The notes beneath the pieces were generated by a model. The model was not told the origin of the DNA. It did not search any database and saw only the letters and a list, made by a program, of their open reading frames with translations. Below, one piece after another: positions 1 through 8,134 of a DNA stretch of 64,000 nucleotides; the first letter of the stretch is position 1; each line of letters begins with the position of its first letter. The translations under genes and the position numbers were made by a program. This DNA comes from Clostridium beijerinckii. Its GTDB lineage: Bacteria > Bacillota > Clostridia > Clostridiales > Clostridiaceae. The stretch is taken from positions 1,779,501 through 1,843,500 of the forward strand of contig CP029329.1 in NCBI GenBank assembly GCA_003129525.1, read 5' to 3'.

Positions 1-158
1 GTAAGAAGAAAATTAGAGATGATATTATTGAAACAGGAGAGGATAATATCATAAATATTATGGAAGAAGAAAATGTGGAAGATTTATTATGTTGGACTAC
101 TGGAGAAGATATGAGTTTGGGGGCGGATGAGAAAATAGTATCGGAATGGGGATTTTAA
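1..158 (+). CDS. C-terminal end of an unidentified protein (5' truncated by window)
   Basis: An open frame runs in from the left edge (codons from position 3) and stops at TAA 156-158. About 51 residues are visible. They are rich in Glu, Asp, Ile and Lys and end with LCWTTGEDMSLGADEKIVSEWGF-like sequence (only the tail is seen). I do not recognise a family. In Bacillus the gene before flgM is yvyF, but I see no clear similarity to it, so no function is assigned. Confidence 0.45.
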   Translation, partial: KKKIRDDIIETGEDNIINIMEEENVEDLLCWTTGEDMSLGADEKIVSEWGF

Positions 159-254
159 ATGGCTAAATTTCTTGTTATATAGGAAACAGTTTGCGGAAAT
201 TGCTGTGAATAACATTTATATTTGACAGTAGGAAGATTTTGTTCGATTTATCTA

Positions 255-281
255 TAAACTTATAAAAGAAAAGGCCGATAA
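255..281 (+). promoter_or_regulatory. Sigma-D (sigma-28, FliA-type) promoter of the flgM operon
   Basis: TAAA at 255-258 is followed by 15 nt and GCCGATAA at 274-281. This matches the known flagellar sigma-28 consensus TAAA-N15-GCCGATAA at essentially every position. It lies 36 nt upstream of the flgM start. The cognate sigma factor gene is in the same window (37155-37883), and FlgM is its anti-sigma factor, so the operon is expected to be a late, self-limiting class. Confidence 0.85.
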
Positions 282-316
282 TTATAGTAATAGAGTAAAG
301 AATGGAGAAATGTAAT

Positions 317-592
317 ATGAGTATTGAAGGAATAAATAGATCAACGTATATAAATGCATATAAATCAAATTCTAATAAGCCTGTAGATAAGGTGAATAAA
401 ACTAAAGATGTAGATAGAATTGAAATTTCAGAACTTGGTAAGAGTCTTAAAGATTATTCATTAACTAGTGACATTGGAAATGCTCAAAAAGTGGCTGATA
501 TTAAAAATAAAGTAGATAGTGGAACATACAATGTGGATGCTAGATTAACAGCAAAAAGTTTATTAAATGCAATGAAGGAGAGTAATTCATAG
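317..592 (+). CDS. flgM: Anti-sigma factor FlgM
   Basis: Encodes 91 residues. FlgM holds the flagellar sigma factor (SigD/FliA) inactive until the hook-basal body is finished and FlgM is exported. The family signature is in the C-terminal half: a sigma-binding region around DRIEISELGKSLKDYS and the ending VDSGTYNVDARLTAKSLLNAM. I prefer ATG 317 over the in-frame ATG 302 because GGAG at 304-307 is correctly spaced for 317, while 302 has no ribosome site. It is first in the operon behind a sigma-D promoter and followed by flgN, the usual order in Firmicutes. Confidence 0.88.
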   Translation: MSIEGINRSTYINAYKSNSNKPVDKVNKTKDVDRIEISELGKSLKDYSLTSDIGNAQKVADIKNKVDSGTYNVDARLTAKSLLNAMKESNS

Positions 593-594
593 AT

Positions 595-1005
595 ATGATA
601 AATGAACTTATTAAATTAATACAAAACCAAGAGGGAGATTTAAAGAACCTCTTAGAATTACTAGAAACTCAATATAAGATGATAATGAGTAAAGATGTAT
701 TTGGTTTAGAAGGATTAGTTGATAAGATTAATGAATGTGGTAAGAAAATTGCACAAGAAGAAGTTAAAAGAAGAAAACTAATAGGAACTCAAGAGATAAC
801 GGATGTTATAAATAAATCAAATAATAAAGAGTTACAGGAATTGTATAGTGAAATAAAAAACACATTAAGTGAAGTAGTTTCAAAAAAGGAAACAAACGAT
901 ATATTATTAAAACAACAAATAATATTTAATAATAAAATGATAGCTTTGATGAACCCTAGTAGAGAAATAAAAACTTACAATTCTTATGGAAATTTGAAGA
1001 GGTAA
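595..1005 (+). CDS. flgN: Flagellar export chaperone FlgN
   Basis: Encodes 136 residues, mostly helical and charged, starting two nucleotides after the flgM stop. FlgN family proteins escort the hook-filament junction proteins FlgK and FlgL to the export gate, and both are encoded next. The call rests on size, heptad-like helical composition (ELIKLIQNQEGDLKNLLELL at the N-terminus) and invariant position between flgM and flgK. Sequence identity in this family is low, so context carries much of the weight. Confidence 0.8.
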   Translation: MINELIKLIQNQEGDLKNLLELLETQYKMIMSKDVFGLEGLVDKINECGKKIAQEEVKRRKLIGTQEITDVINKSNNKELQELYSEIKNTLSEVVSKKETNDILLKQQIIFNNKMIALMNPSREIKTYNSYGNLKR

Positions 1006-1166
1006 GTTGGACAATTAACAATGCACAATCAAGGATGAAATTCATTGGGAATTTTCTTTAGTTCTTAATGCTCTTTTGCTAAGGTGTATATTTTTTCAAA
1101 CTCCATAGGAGCTTGTTCATGAATTGTTAATTGTTAATTGTGAACTGCGAATTGAAAAGAAAGGTA
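1006..1166 (+). repeat. Dispersed hairpin repeat, family B, between flgN and flgK
   Basis: This gene-free junction begins with ACAATTAACAAT just after the flgN stop and ends with the complementary ATTGTTAATTGTTAATTGT just before the flgK ribosome site. A hairpin of the form GAAATTC-ATTGG-GAATTTTC lies inside. Similar elements occur at 23206-23345, 23792-23922, 26490-26632, 27815-27930, 37884-37920 and 55985-56130. It looks like a miniature inverted-repeat element that is co-transcribed with the operon. Confidence 0.6.
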
Positions 1167-1175
1167 GGAAAATAT

Positions 1176-3029
1176 ATGTCAGGACTATTTGATACATTTA
1201 ACGTTGCTAAAAGAGGGTTAAATGTACAACAAAGTGCAATAAATACAACATCACACAATATAGCTAATGCAGATACAGTAGGATATTCAAGACAAAGGGC
1301 AGTAGCAGAAACAACAAAACCTTTTGGAGGTATGTCAAGATTTGATACATCAAGTGCTGGCCAAGTAGGAACAGGTGCTGAAATAACTACTATACAAAGA
1401 ATTAGAGATTCATTTATAGATTATCAAGTAAGAAGTGAAACAGGTACATCTGGATATTATACTACAACTAGTAAGACTTTATCACAAGTTGAAGACGTTT
1501 TTGGAGAACCATCAGATACAGGGATACAAGAACTTATAAGTCAATTTTACAGTGCATTTCAAGAAGTATCAAAAAGCCCAGATAAATCAGATGTAAAAAC
1601 AGTAGCAATTCAAAAAGCATCATCACTTGCAGATGCAATAAATTATACTTATAATCAATTGGAAAAAGCTTGTCAAGATACCCAAGATGTACTAAAGACT
1701 AATGTTACAGATGTTAATAGTTATTTAGATCAAATAAATGAATTAAATAAACAAATAAGAGGCGTATCAGCAGTAGGACAAGCACCAAATGATTTAATGG
1801 ATAAAAGAGATAATCTTTTAGATCAATTGAGTTCTAAATTTGGGATAAAAATTGATAAAGATAACTTTGAAACAATAAATCTTTCATCAACAGAATATCC
1901 AGATTCATCTTTAGTTAACGCTAATCCTAATGATACGGATTATTCTAGACTTTCATATGTTAAAAGTACAAAAGCTAATGCTGATGGTACTGTTGATGTA
2001 GAATATTATCCTTTAGGAAATGAAAATTCTGCAACTAAAACATTTAAAATAGCTGCAGATACAACGGCTACTGATCAAAAAGAAGCTGCTAATAAATTAG
2101 CTGATAGTCTAATGCAAAATAGAATTCTAATAGGAGACAAAGATGGAGTAGTAGGGACAACTACATCAACAACAGATGCAAAAGGCACAATAACAACTGT
2201 TACAACTCCATTTACAACACCTTCACCTTCAGACGTAAATAAGGCCATATTCCAAACTTATAAATATGATGGAAACACGAATAGTGTAGATAATAACCAT
2301 ATAAAAGGAGAAATAGCTAGTAATCAATCAGTACAAGCAAAAATACAAGGATATATGAATAATTTGGATAGACTTGCAGCAGGATTAGCTTATTCTGTTA
2401 ATGCAATTCAAGTAGGAAGTTTAGATACGGCTAATCCAGATTTAGCAAGTAGCAGCCTCGTGTTTGTTACTTATGATGATATTAATAAAAAGAATAAAAC
2501 TACAGATGATGGAATTACTGCTAAGAATATAAGAATTAATGGTGATTTAGTAACAGATCCAACAAAGCTAAATTGTAATACAACATCGACAAGTGGAGAA
2601 GGAGACGGGGCTAGAGCTAATGCAATTGCTAATCTTAATATATTAAAAATAAATTTAAGTGAAAGCGATGGATTAGACTTAAGTGGAATGACTAGAGAAA
2701 CTTTTCTAAATAAAGTAGGCATATCAGGATTCTCAGATACTAATTGCTTGAATTTAAATGCTGGAACAGAAGGCTCAACAGTAGATTCTTATTATAAAAC
2801 TATAATAAATAATCTTGCAGTAGCTAATCAAGAAGCTACTAGAATATCGAGTAATCAAGAGACTATATTAGCAAATTTAGAGGATCAAAAATCAGCAGTT
2901 TCTGGAGTATCACTAGATGAAGAAATGACAAACTTAATACAATTTCAACATGCATATCAAGCAAATGCAAAAATGATATCAACAATAGATGAACTATTAG
3001 ACGTAGTAATAAACGGATTGAAGAGGTAG
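1176..3029 (+). CDS. flgK: Flagellar hook-associated protein 1 FlgK
   Basis: Encodes 617 residues. FlgK is the hook-filament junction protein that, with FlgL, connects flexible hook to rigid filament. The N-terminus has the axial-protein signature LNVQQSAINTTSHNIANADT, and the C-terminus ends with the FlgK coiled coil (NLIQFQHAYQANAKMISTID) that pairs with the N-terminal helix. ATG 1176 is chosen because an AGGTAGG ribosome site precedes it by 7 nt. The longer frame from 1131 reads into the upstream repeat. The central domain is Thr/Asp rich and variable, as usual. flgL follows after 11 nt. Confidence 0.95.
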   Translation: MSGLFDTFNVAKRGLNVQQSAINTTSHNIANADTVGYSRQRAVAETTKPFGGMSRFDTSSAGQVGTGAEITTIQRIRDSFIDYQVRSETGTSGYYTTTSKTLSQVEDVFGEPSDTGIQELISQFYSAFQEVSKSPDKSDVKTVAIQKASSLADAINYTYNQLEKACQDTQDVLKTNVTDVNSYLDQINELNKQIRGVSAVGQAPNDLMDKRDNLLDQLSSKFGIKIDKDNFETINLSSTEYPDSSLVNANPNDTDYSRLSYVKSTKANADGTVDVEYYPLGNENSATKTFKIAADTTATDQKEAANKLADSLMQNRILIGDKDGVVGTTTSTTDAKGTITTVTTPFTTPSPSDVNKAIFQTYKYDGNTNSVDNNHIKGEIASNQSVQAKIQGYMNNLDRLAAGLAYSVNAIQVGSLDTANPDLASSSLVFVTYDDINKKNKTTDDGITAKNIRINGDLVTDPTKLNCNTTSTSGEGDGARANAIANLNILKINLSESDGLDLSGMTRETFLNKVGISGFSDTNCLNLNAGTEGSTVDSYYKTIINNLAVANQEATRISSNQETILANLEDQKSAVSGVSLDEEMTNLIQFQHAYQANAKMISTIDELLDVVINGLKR

Positions 3030-3040
3030 GAGGAATAATC

Positions 3041-4324
3041 ATGACTGGTAGAATAACAAGTAATATGCTAAGCTCAAATTATTTAAGAAACATGCAAAGT
3101 AATTTAACCAATATGCAGACATTGCAAAATCAATTAGCTTCAGGAAAAGTGATACAAAAAGCCTCTGATAATCCTTATACAGCATCAAGAAGTATGCAAT
3201 TGAATGCAGAAATTTCATCGAACAAGCAATATAATGAAAATATAAAGGATGTATCAAATTTGCTGGACACCACTGACACTGCATTATCACAAATAGGAAA
3301 TGTTTTCGGAAGAATAGAAACTTTACTTGTGAATGCTGGAAATGGAGCTTATGGAGATGATGAAAGAACTTCAATTCAAGACGAAGTTAAGGAAAAAATT
3401 AATGAGTTATCTCAGATTTTAAATACTAGCTTTGATGGATCTTATATATTTGGAGGAACAAAGACTGGCTCAAAACCAACTACGGTTGTGGATGGAGTTT
3501 TACAATATGCTGATAAAGCTGGCAAGTCTATGACTGCATATAAGAAGGAAGATGGAACAGTTACAAGTTCTGTTAATATAACAAATGCTACATATGTATT
3601 AGATGCAGCTGATATAACAACACTTCAAACTGAATTGGATAATACTATAACACCACCAAGTAGTGAGAGAAAGACTGAACTTAATGCATTGATATCAGCT
3701 GGGGTAACGTCATCTGCATATAAGAAGGAAGATGGAACAATTACATCTTCGTCTACAACCGCCAATAAAGAAATATCTTTAAATATGATAGATGTTAAAG
3801 CGCTTCAAACTGAATTAAACACAGCAGTTGAACCGAGAAAAACTGAAATCAATGGTCTGCTAGAAATCTCAATACCTATAGCTCAAATAAATTCAGACTT
3901 AAAAGTTGATATTTCTGAAGGCGTTAAAACTGATTATAATAAAACAGCAATTGATGTATTGGAATTCACAGATAAAAGTGGAAAAAATATAAATGTTTCA
4001 GAGCTATTAAAAAATATTATAACTGATTTAGGATCCGGTGGAACTACCAACAATTTAACTACTACTCACTTGGCAGACATACAATCTGTAACGGCTAATT
4101 TATTGCAACAAAGATCAGAAGTTGGATCTTTACAAAATAGAATGGATTCAGCACAAGAAAACAACGAAACTCAAAATTATAATATGACAGATATATTATC
4201 TAAGACAGAAGATATAGACTTTGCAGAAACGACTATGCAATATTCAATGATGCAAACAGTATATACAGCAGCACTTCAAACTAGTGCAAAAATATTACCA
4301 ATGACCATATTAAGTTACTTATAA
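3041..4324 (+). CDS. flgL: Flagellar hook-associated protein 3 FlgL (with internal duplication)
   Basis: Encodes 427 residues, considerably longer than typical FlgL proteins of about 300. The N-terminus (MLSSNYLRNMQSNLTNMQTL, then QLASGKVIQKASDNPYTASR) and the C-terminus (DFAETTMQYSMMQTVYTAAL) are flagellin/FlgL-type helices. The extra length is central: AYKKEDGT followed by a LQTELN...RKTE segment occurs twice with a 180-nt period (about 3535 and 3715), so part of the variable domain arose by tandem duplication. It forms the distal ring of the hook-filament junction. An 11-nt spacer with AGGAGG separates it from flgK. Confidence 0.93.
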   Translation: MTGRITSNMLSSNYLRNMQSNLTNMQTLQNQLASGKVIQKASDNPYTASRSMQLNAEISSNKQYNENIKDVSNLLDTTDTALSQIGNVFGRIETLLVNAGNGAYGDDERTSIQDEVKEKINELSQILNTSFDGSYIFGGTKTGSKPTTVVDGVLQYADKAGKSMTAYKKEDGTVTSSVNITNATYVLDAADITTLQTELDNTITPPSSERKTELNALISAGVTSSAYKKEDGTITSSSTTANKEISLNMIDVKALQTELNTAVEPRKTEINGLLEISIPIAQINSDLKVDISEGVKTDYNKTAIDVLEFTDKSGKNINVSELLKNIITDLGSGGTTNNLTTTHLADIQSVTANLLQQRSEVGSLQNRMDSAQENNETQNYNMTDILSKTEDIDFAETTMQYSMMQTVYTAALQTSAKILPMTILSYL

Positions 4325-4340
4325 TTAGGAGATGATAAAG

Positions 4341-4727
4341 ATGAAATTTATTTCTAAAGTTCATGGTGAAATGCAATATGAAGAAAATAATATAATCACT
4401 TTTAATAAAGGTATTCCAGGATTCAATGGATTAAAAAAATTTATTCTTTTAGATTTACAAGAATATGAACCTTTTAAACTACTACAATCCTTAGAAAATG
4501 ATGAAATTTCCTTAATAATAACATCACCATATGAATTTTTTGATGAATATGAAGTTAAATTAAGTGAAGAAACCATTAAAAATTTAAAAATAGGTTCTCC
4601 AGAGCAAGTAATGATATTAACTACAGTAACATTGAATTCAGATGTAAAAAAAATCACTACTAACCTACAAGGACCTATGGTTATAAATACTTCTAATAAT
4701 TTTGGGGTAACTAACAGTTACAAATAA
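4341..4727 (+). CDS. fliW: Flagellar assembly factor FliW, exon 1 with in-frame read-through into the IStron
   Basis: FliW binds CsrA and relieves its repression of flagellin translation; flagellin in turn titrates FliW. ATG 4341 is used because AGGAG at 4327-4331 is well placed for it and too close for ATG 4332. FliW homology runs to NTSNNFG (codon GGG 4704-4706). After that the frame enters the mobile element, adds VTNSYK and stops at 4727, giving a 128-residue product without the conserved C-terminus. The missing end, [19 protein letters not shown], is encoded at 6700-6759. Splicing of the group I intron would restore a 141-residue protein. Exon 1 ends within the GGGG at 4704-4707. Confidence 0.9.
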   Translation: MKFISKVHGEMQYEENNIITFNKGIPGFNGLKKFILLDLQEYEPFKLLQSLENDEISLIITSPYEFFDEYEVKLSEETIKNLKIGSPEQVMILTTVTLNSDVKKITTNLQGPMVINTSNNFGVTNSYK

Positions 4728-5090
4728 GTTATAACTTAGAAAATTGTTGACAGCCTCCCATATTCGTAAAGAGTATGGAGTGTTGGTTTGATATAACCAT
4801 CCAAAATCCTTTGAATTGCTGGAAACTCGTAAAGGCACATTGACTAAAACGTAAGTATGAAATAAGGCTAAGCGTGAATGTTACGAAAGTAGAAAAAACG
4901 AATGTGTATAGCATAAGGTTAAATCCTAAGTGCATTAATAATCGACAATCAGCAGGTAAGACTCGAAATAGAGTAAACTTCAACGACTATCCTGTAATGG
5001 GAGTACACTCAAGTGGGTGGAAGTGGAGGACTGCCTAGAAATAGGTGGATGATATAGTCTACGCTTATATGAAAGTATAAGAAGTTCATA
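4709..5090 (+). ncRNA. Group I self-splicing intron core of the IStron
   Basis: The conserved group I elements occur in order: AATTGCTGGAA (P, 4814-4824), AATCAGCAGG (Q, about 4947-4956), CAACGACTA (R, 4981-4989) and GATATAGTC (S, 5051-5059). GACTA 4985-4989 pairs with TAGTC 5055-5059 to form P7. A P2 hairpin (4758-4765 with 4771-4778) precedes the core, and a P9-like hairpin CTTATAT/AGTATAAG follows. CCTC at 4754-4757 can pair with the GGGG at the end of fliW exon 1 as part of P1. The 3' splice site lies about 1.6 kb downstream, beyond tnpB. Confidence 0.85.
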
Positions 5091-5323
5091 AGTTTGCAGA
5101 GCTTTGAGAACTGCATAGGATTAACGAACCTATGTGAATACGCATAGAATTTGTAAAAGCTATAAATATATAAAATATACTATAAATTACGAGATCTACT
5201 TACAAAATTTTTGTATGTGTCACCTCAAAAGCAAATTATGTTTTTATTGTACAATTAAAGCTAAATTTTAATAAGTTGATATCATTTGGTTATAATAAAG
5301 ACATAGAGAAGAGGTGATAAAAA

Positions 5324-6454
5324 ATGATAAAGTCAGTAAAAATAAGATTAAAACCTTCTAAAGAACAAGAAATATTAATGTTTAAATCATGTGGTATAGC
5401 TAGATTTACTTATAATTGGGGATTAAACAGATGGAATGAGTTATATAAGCAAGGGCTAAGACCATCTAAATATGTAATTAAAAAGGAATTTAATAATACC
5501 ATTAAAAAAGGTGAAGATTTTAAATGGTTAAATGAAGTAAGTGCTAAAGTTACAGCGCAAGCATTTGTAGACTTAGATCAATCATTTAAAAATTTCTTTA
5601 AGAAAATAGGTAAACATCCCAAATTTAAAATTAAGAGAAAATCAAAAAAATCATTTTATGTTAGATATAATACTATTAAATTTAAAGATGGAAAAGTTAA
5701 TTTAGAAAAGATAGGAAAAATTGAGTATAAAACCAATTATGATATTCCTGATTTATCTAAATACAACAATCCTAGATGCAATTTTGATGGTAAGTACTGG
5801 TACCTAACATTTGGATTTGAACACAACGAAAACCAAGTTGAGTTAAATAAAGATTTGTCTATAGGTATAGACTTGGGAGTTAAAGATTTAGCAATATTAA
5901 ATTGTTTAGATAAACCTATTAAAAACATTAATAAATCGGTTAAAGTTAGAAAGTTAAAGAAAAGACTTAAAAGATTACAAAGACAAGTAAGTAGAAAATA
6001 TGAAGCGAATAAAAATGGAAATAAGTTTATAAAGACTAATAATATAATTAAATTAGAAAAAGATATTAAACTTATTTACAGAAAACTATCAAACATAAGA
6101 AATAATCACATTCATCAATCTACGAGCAAAGTAATAAAATTAAAACCACATAGAGTGGTTATGGAAGATTTAAATGTTAGTGGTATGATGAAAAATAGAC
6201 ATTTATCTAAAGCAATAGCACAGCAATGTTTTTATGAATTCATTAGACAAATGAAATATAAATGTCGGTTTAGTGGAATTGAATTTATTCAAGTTGATAG
6301 ATTTTATCCATCATCGAAAATATGTAGTTCATGTGGTAATGTGAAAACAGAATTAAAGCTTAAAGATAGAATTTATATCTGTTATGAATGTGGCTTGGAA
6401 ATTGATAGAGATAAGAACGCTTCAATTAATCTCGGAAGATATAAGTTAGCATAA
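5324..6454 (+). CDS. tnpB: RNA-guided nuclease TnpB of the IStron
   Basis: Encodes 376 residues. TnpB proteins are omega-RNA-guided DNA nucleases, ancestors of Cas12, that help IS200/IS605- and IS607-type elements persist by cutting empty donor sites. The RuvC-like triad looks intact: Asp183 in GIDLGVKDLAIL, Glu281 in MEDLNVSGM and Asp361/Asp363 in DRDKNASINL. A zinc ribbon (CSSC and CYEC, 17 residues apart) lies between motifs II and III. An N-terminal helix-turn-helix-like region (residues 1-60) precedes the core. ATG 5324 has AGAGGTG at good distance. No frameshift or stop is seen, so it may be functional. Confidence 0.92.
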   Translation: MIKSVKIRLKPSKEQEILMFKSCGIARFTYNWGLNRWNELYKQGLRPSKYVIKKEFNNTIKKGEDFKWLNEVSAKVTAQAFVDLDQSFKNFFKKIGKHPKFKIKRKSKKSFYVRYNTIKFKDGKVNLEKIGKIEYKTNYDIPDLSKYNNPRCNFDGKYWYLTFGFEHNENQVELNKDLSIGIDLGVKDLAILNCLDKPIKNINKSVKVRKLKKRLKRLQRQVSRKYEANKNGNKFIKTNNIIKLEKDIKLIYRKLSNIRNNHIHQSTSKVIKLKPHRVVMEDLNVSGMMKNRHLSKAIAQQCFYEFIRQMKYKCRFSGIEFIQVDRFYPSSKICSSCGNVKTELKLKDRIYICYECGLEIDRDKNASINLGRYKLA

Positions 6455-6699
6455 ATTAAAATTTCGAGAATTATGTTAACATGTAGGGTGCGTTGTACCC
6501 GAATTTAAGCCCTTGGAAAAGTAGAGACGTAAAGCTTTGCTTTTAAGTTAATCACTTGATGGTTTACTTAGAACCATATCAAACTAAATTAGATTACTTA
6601 GGTAATTGAAATGGGGTTCTGTGAATAGGGAATGTTATTTAGCAATGAATAACAAAAGTAGAATTTATATATGTAGACTTTTATGAGTTTTATGCAACG
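6455..6699 (+). ncRNA. Probable omega-RNA scaffold and 3' splice region of the IStron
   Basis: The 245 nt between the tnpB stop and the element's right end contain no gene but several hairpins, for example GGGTGCGTTGTACCC (about 6486-6500) and TTGATGGTTTAC...ACCATATCAA. In characterised TnpB elements the omega-RNA scaffold lies here and ends exactly at the right border, so the guide is the flanking host DNA, which here would be fliW exon 2 starting at 6699/6700. The same 3' end must serve as the group I 3' splice site. This is inferred from position; scaffold boundaries were not determined. Confidence 0.55.
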
Positions 6700-6759
6700 G
6701 AACAAATAGTATTAGATAATTCTAAATATAAAGTTAAAAGTCCTTTAATGGAGGTATAA
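6700..6759 (+). CDS. fliW: FliW exon 2 (C-terminal 19 codons downstream of the IStron)
   Basis: Reading GAA from 6700 gives [19 protein letters not shown] and stop TAA 6757-6759, the conserved FliW C-terminus (typically xQIVLDNxxYxxRxPL). It has no start codon of its own and is only meaningful joined to exon 1 after NNFG. The csrA ribosome site (GGAGG 6750-6754) is embedded in its last codons, and csrA begins 2 nt after its stop, so translation of spliced fliW would normally couple to csrA. In the unspliced message ribosomes stop at 4727, 2 kb upstream. Confidence 0.88.
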   Translation, partial: EQIVLDNSKYKVKSPLMEV

Positions 6760-6760
6760 A

Positions 6761-6979
6761 ATGCTTATTATAACTAGAAAAAAAGGTGAATCTCTTATGA
6801 TCGGGGATGATATAGAGATTATTATAAGTAAAATAGATGATGGAAGTGTCAAAATAGGAATAAAAGCTCCAAGAGATGTTCAAATATTAAGAAAAGAATT
6901 ATATGAAGAAGTAGAGCAAGAAAATAAAGAAGCAACTAAAATTGATATTAGTATGCTTGGTAATATAAAGAAAAGATAG
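6761..6979 (+). CDS. csrA: Carbon storage regulator CsrA (translational regulator)
   Basis: Encodes 72 residues. CsrA dimers bind GGA-containing hairpins in mRNA leaders; in Firmicutes the main target is flagellin mRNA, and FliW is the antagonist. The sequence is typical from the first residue: [20 protein letters not shown], the core [24 protein letters not shown], and a short helical tail. It starts 2 nt after fliW exon 2 and shares its ribosome site with the fliW 3' end. A probable binding hairpin lies in the flagellin leader at 10387-10407. Confidence 0.96.
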   Translation: MLIITRKKGESLMIGDDIEIIISKIDDGSVKIGIKAPRDVQILRKELYEEVEQENKEATKIDISMLGNIKKR

Positions 6980-7022
6980 ATATTAAGATTTAAGTATAAT
7001 AAAACATGGAGGTAGAATAAAC

Positions 7023-7409
7023 ATGGATGTTAATAATATAGGACAAAACGCAATTAATATAAATGCGTATAACTTAAATTCTGCTGTATCCCAACATACA
7101 AATAATAGTGGTGAGGTGTCAATTCCACAAGTTCAACAGGTTGAAACTCAATCATCAACAGAAAATCAATGTAAAAATGAAGAATATAGCAAAAAAGATA
7201 TAGATAATGCATTGAATAAATTAAATAACTTTTTAAAAGATGATAAAACTCATGCAGAATATACTTATAATGAAGAAATGAAAACAATGATGGTAAAAGT
7301 AATAGATGAAAATACTAAGGAAGTTATATTAGAAATTCCACCGAAAAAGATTTTAGATATGGTAGCTAGTATGTTGAGGCAAGTAGGTTTATTAGATGAA
7401 AAAGCTTAA
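7023..7409 (+). CDS. flaG: FlaG family flagellar protein
   Basis: Encodes 128 residues. The C-terminal half is the FlaG domain: YTYNEEMKTMMVKVIDENTKEVI followed by EIPPKKILDMVASMLRQVGLL, with the characteristic Pro-Pro before the last helix. The N-terminal 60 residues are low-complexity Asn/Gln/Val rich. FlaG proteins affect filament length and sit near fliD/fliS in many bacteria, as here. The molecular role is not well defined. A GGAGG site precedes ATG 7023. Confidence 0.85.
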   Translation: MDVNNIGQNAININAYNLNSAVSQHTNNSGEVSIPQVQQVETQSSTENQCKNEEYSKKDIDNALNKLNNFLKDDKTHAEYTYNEEMKTMMVKVIDENTKEVILEIPPKKILDMVASMLRQVGLLDEKA

Positions 7410-7441
7410 TTTAGTGTAAAATCCAAAGGAGGCAACTATAG

Positions 7442-7726
7442 TTGGAATTTAAATTAAATAAGATTGATACTGATATTAGAAAAAAGATGCATGAAGAAAT
7501 AAAAGATGATAAAGTTCATTCAGGAAAAAGTATAAATATAAAGAAAGATATAAAAGATGAAAAACATGAAGAAATAAAACGCTTTAATGAAGAAGAAAAT
7601 GAAAAAAGATATATTACAATAGATGGAATAAGAGACAATGGAAAAAATATAAGTATAAAAGTAGAAAGATTAGAAGAAATAAATTATGAAAATTCAAAAG
7701 GTAGGATTTTGGACAAGAAAAAGTAG
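7442..7726 (+). CDS. Hypothetical charged protein in the flagellar operon
   Basis: Encodes 94 residues from a TTG start preceded by AAAGGAGG (about 7425-7432). The product is very rich in Lys, Glu, Ile and Asn with no membrane segment or recognisable motif. The C-terminal half (RYITIDGIRDNGKNISIKVE) could form a small beta structure. It is tightly packed between flaG and fliS, 12 nt before fliS, which suggests a flagellar role, but I do not recognise the family. Confidence 0.65.
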   Translation: MEFKLNKIDTDIRKKMHEEIKDDKVHSGKSINIKKDIKDEKHEEIKRFNEEENEKRYITIDGIRDNGKNISIKVERLEEINYENSKGRILDKKK

Positions 7727-7738
7727 GAGGATTTACAA

Positions 7739-8113
7739 ATGAATTCTAATGGATATAATGTTTATAAAAATAATTCTGTAAATTATGCATCAAAGGAACA
7801 ATTGTTACTGATGCTAGTTGAAGGTGCAGTTAAGTTTAGTAAAATAGGTAGACAAGCAATATTAGATAATGATGTAAAAAAAGCGCATGATTCGTTAATA
7901 AGAACACAAGATATATTTTCAGAACTTATGGTAAGCTTAGACTCAAAACAAGGTGAATGGGCAGAACAATTATTTAGGGTATATGCTTTTATTAAAGAAA
8001 AGTTAATTGAGGCTAATATGAGTAAGAGTATAGAGATTATGGATGAAATCATTCCTCTTATTGAAGATATAAATGAAACTTGGAAAGAAGCTTATAAGAG
8101 ATCAAAGAAATAA
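7739..8113 (+). CDS. fliS: Flagellin export chaperone FliS
   Basis: Encodes 124 residues. FliS binds the C-terminal helix of newly made flagellin, prevents premature polymerisation and delivers it to FlhA. Family features: the N-terminal GYNVYKNNSVNYASKEQLLLMLVEGAVKF-type block (Tyr then the LLxMLYxG-like motif), the four-helix bundle pattern, and the C-terminal ISEINETWKEAYK-like end. It lies directly upstream of fliD, the usual order. AGGAGG precedes ATG 7739. Confidence 0.92.
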   Translation: MNSNGYNVYKNNSVNYASKEQLLLMLVEGAVKFSKIGRQAILDNDVKKAHDSLIRTQDIFSELMVSLDSKQGEWAEQLFRVYAFIKEKLIEANMSKSIEIMDEIIPLIEDINETWKEAYKRSKK

Positions 8114-8134
8114 AAGCTGAAAGGAGTGATAAAA

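Larger units (their letters stand above)
4707..6699 (+). mobile_element. IStron (group I intron plus IS607/IS605-type tnpB) inserted in fliW
   Basis: A block of about 2.0 kb interrupts fliW. Its 5' part contains a group I intron core, its middle a complete tnpB, and its 3' end about 245 nt of structured non-coding DNA. The reading frame of fliW is restored when the block is removed: TTTGGG joins GAACAA, matching the uninterrupted FliW alignment. GG lies at both borders (GGGG at 4704-4707, GG at 6699-6700), as expected for IS607-type insertion at GG. No TnpA recombinase gene is present, so mobility would need help in trans. The exact border is ambiguous by 1-3 nt because of the G run. Confidence 0.85.

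Noticed and set aside
2471..2722. 83-codon minus-strand open frame in flgK
   Set aside because: Antisense to the conserved flgK frame, no ribosome site, hydrophobic composition produced by the opposite strand.
4729..4983. 84-codon minus-strand open frame downstream of fliW
   Set aside because: It overlaps the conserved group I intron core motifs P, Q and R; the RNA explanation accounts for the sequence.
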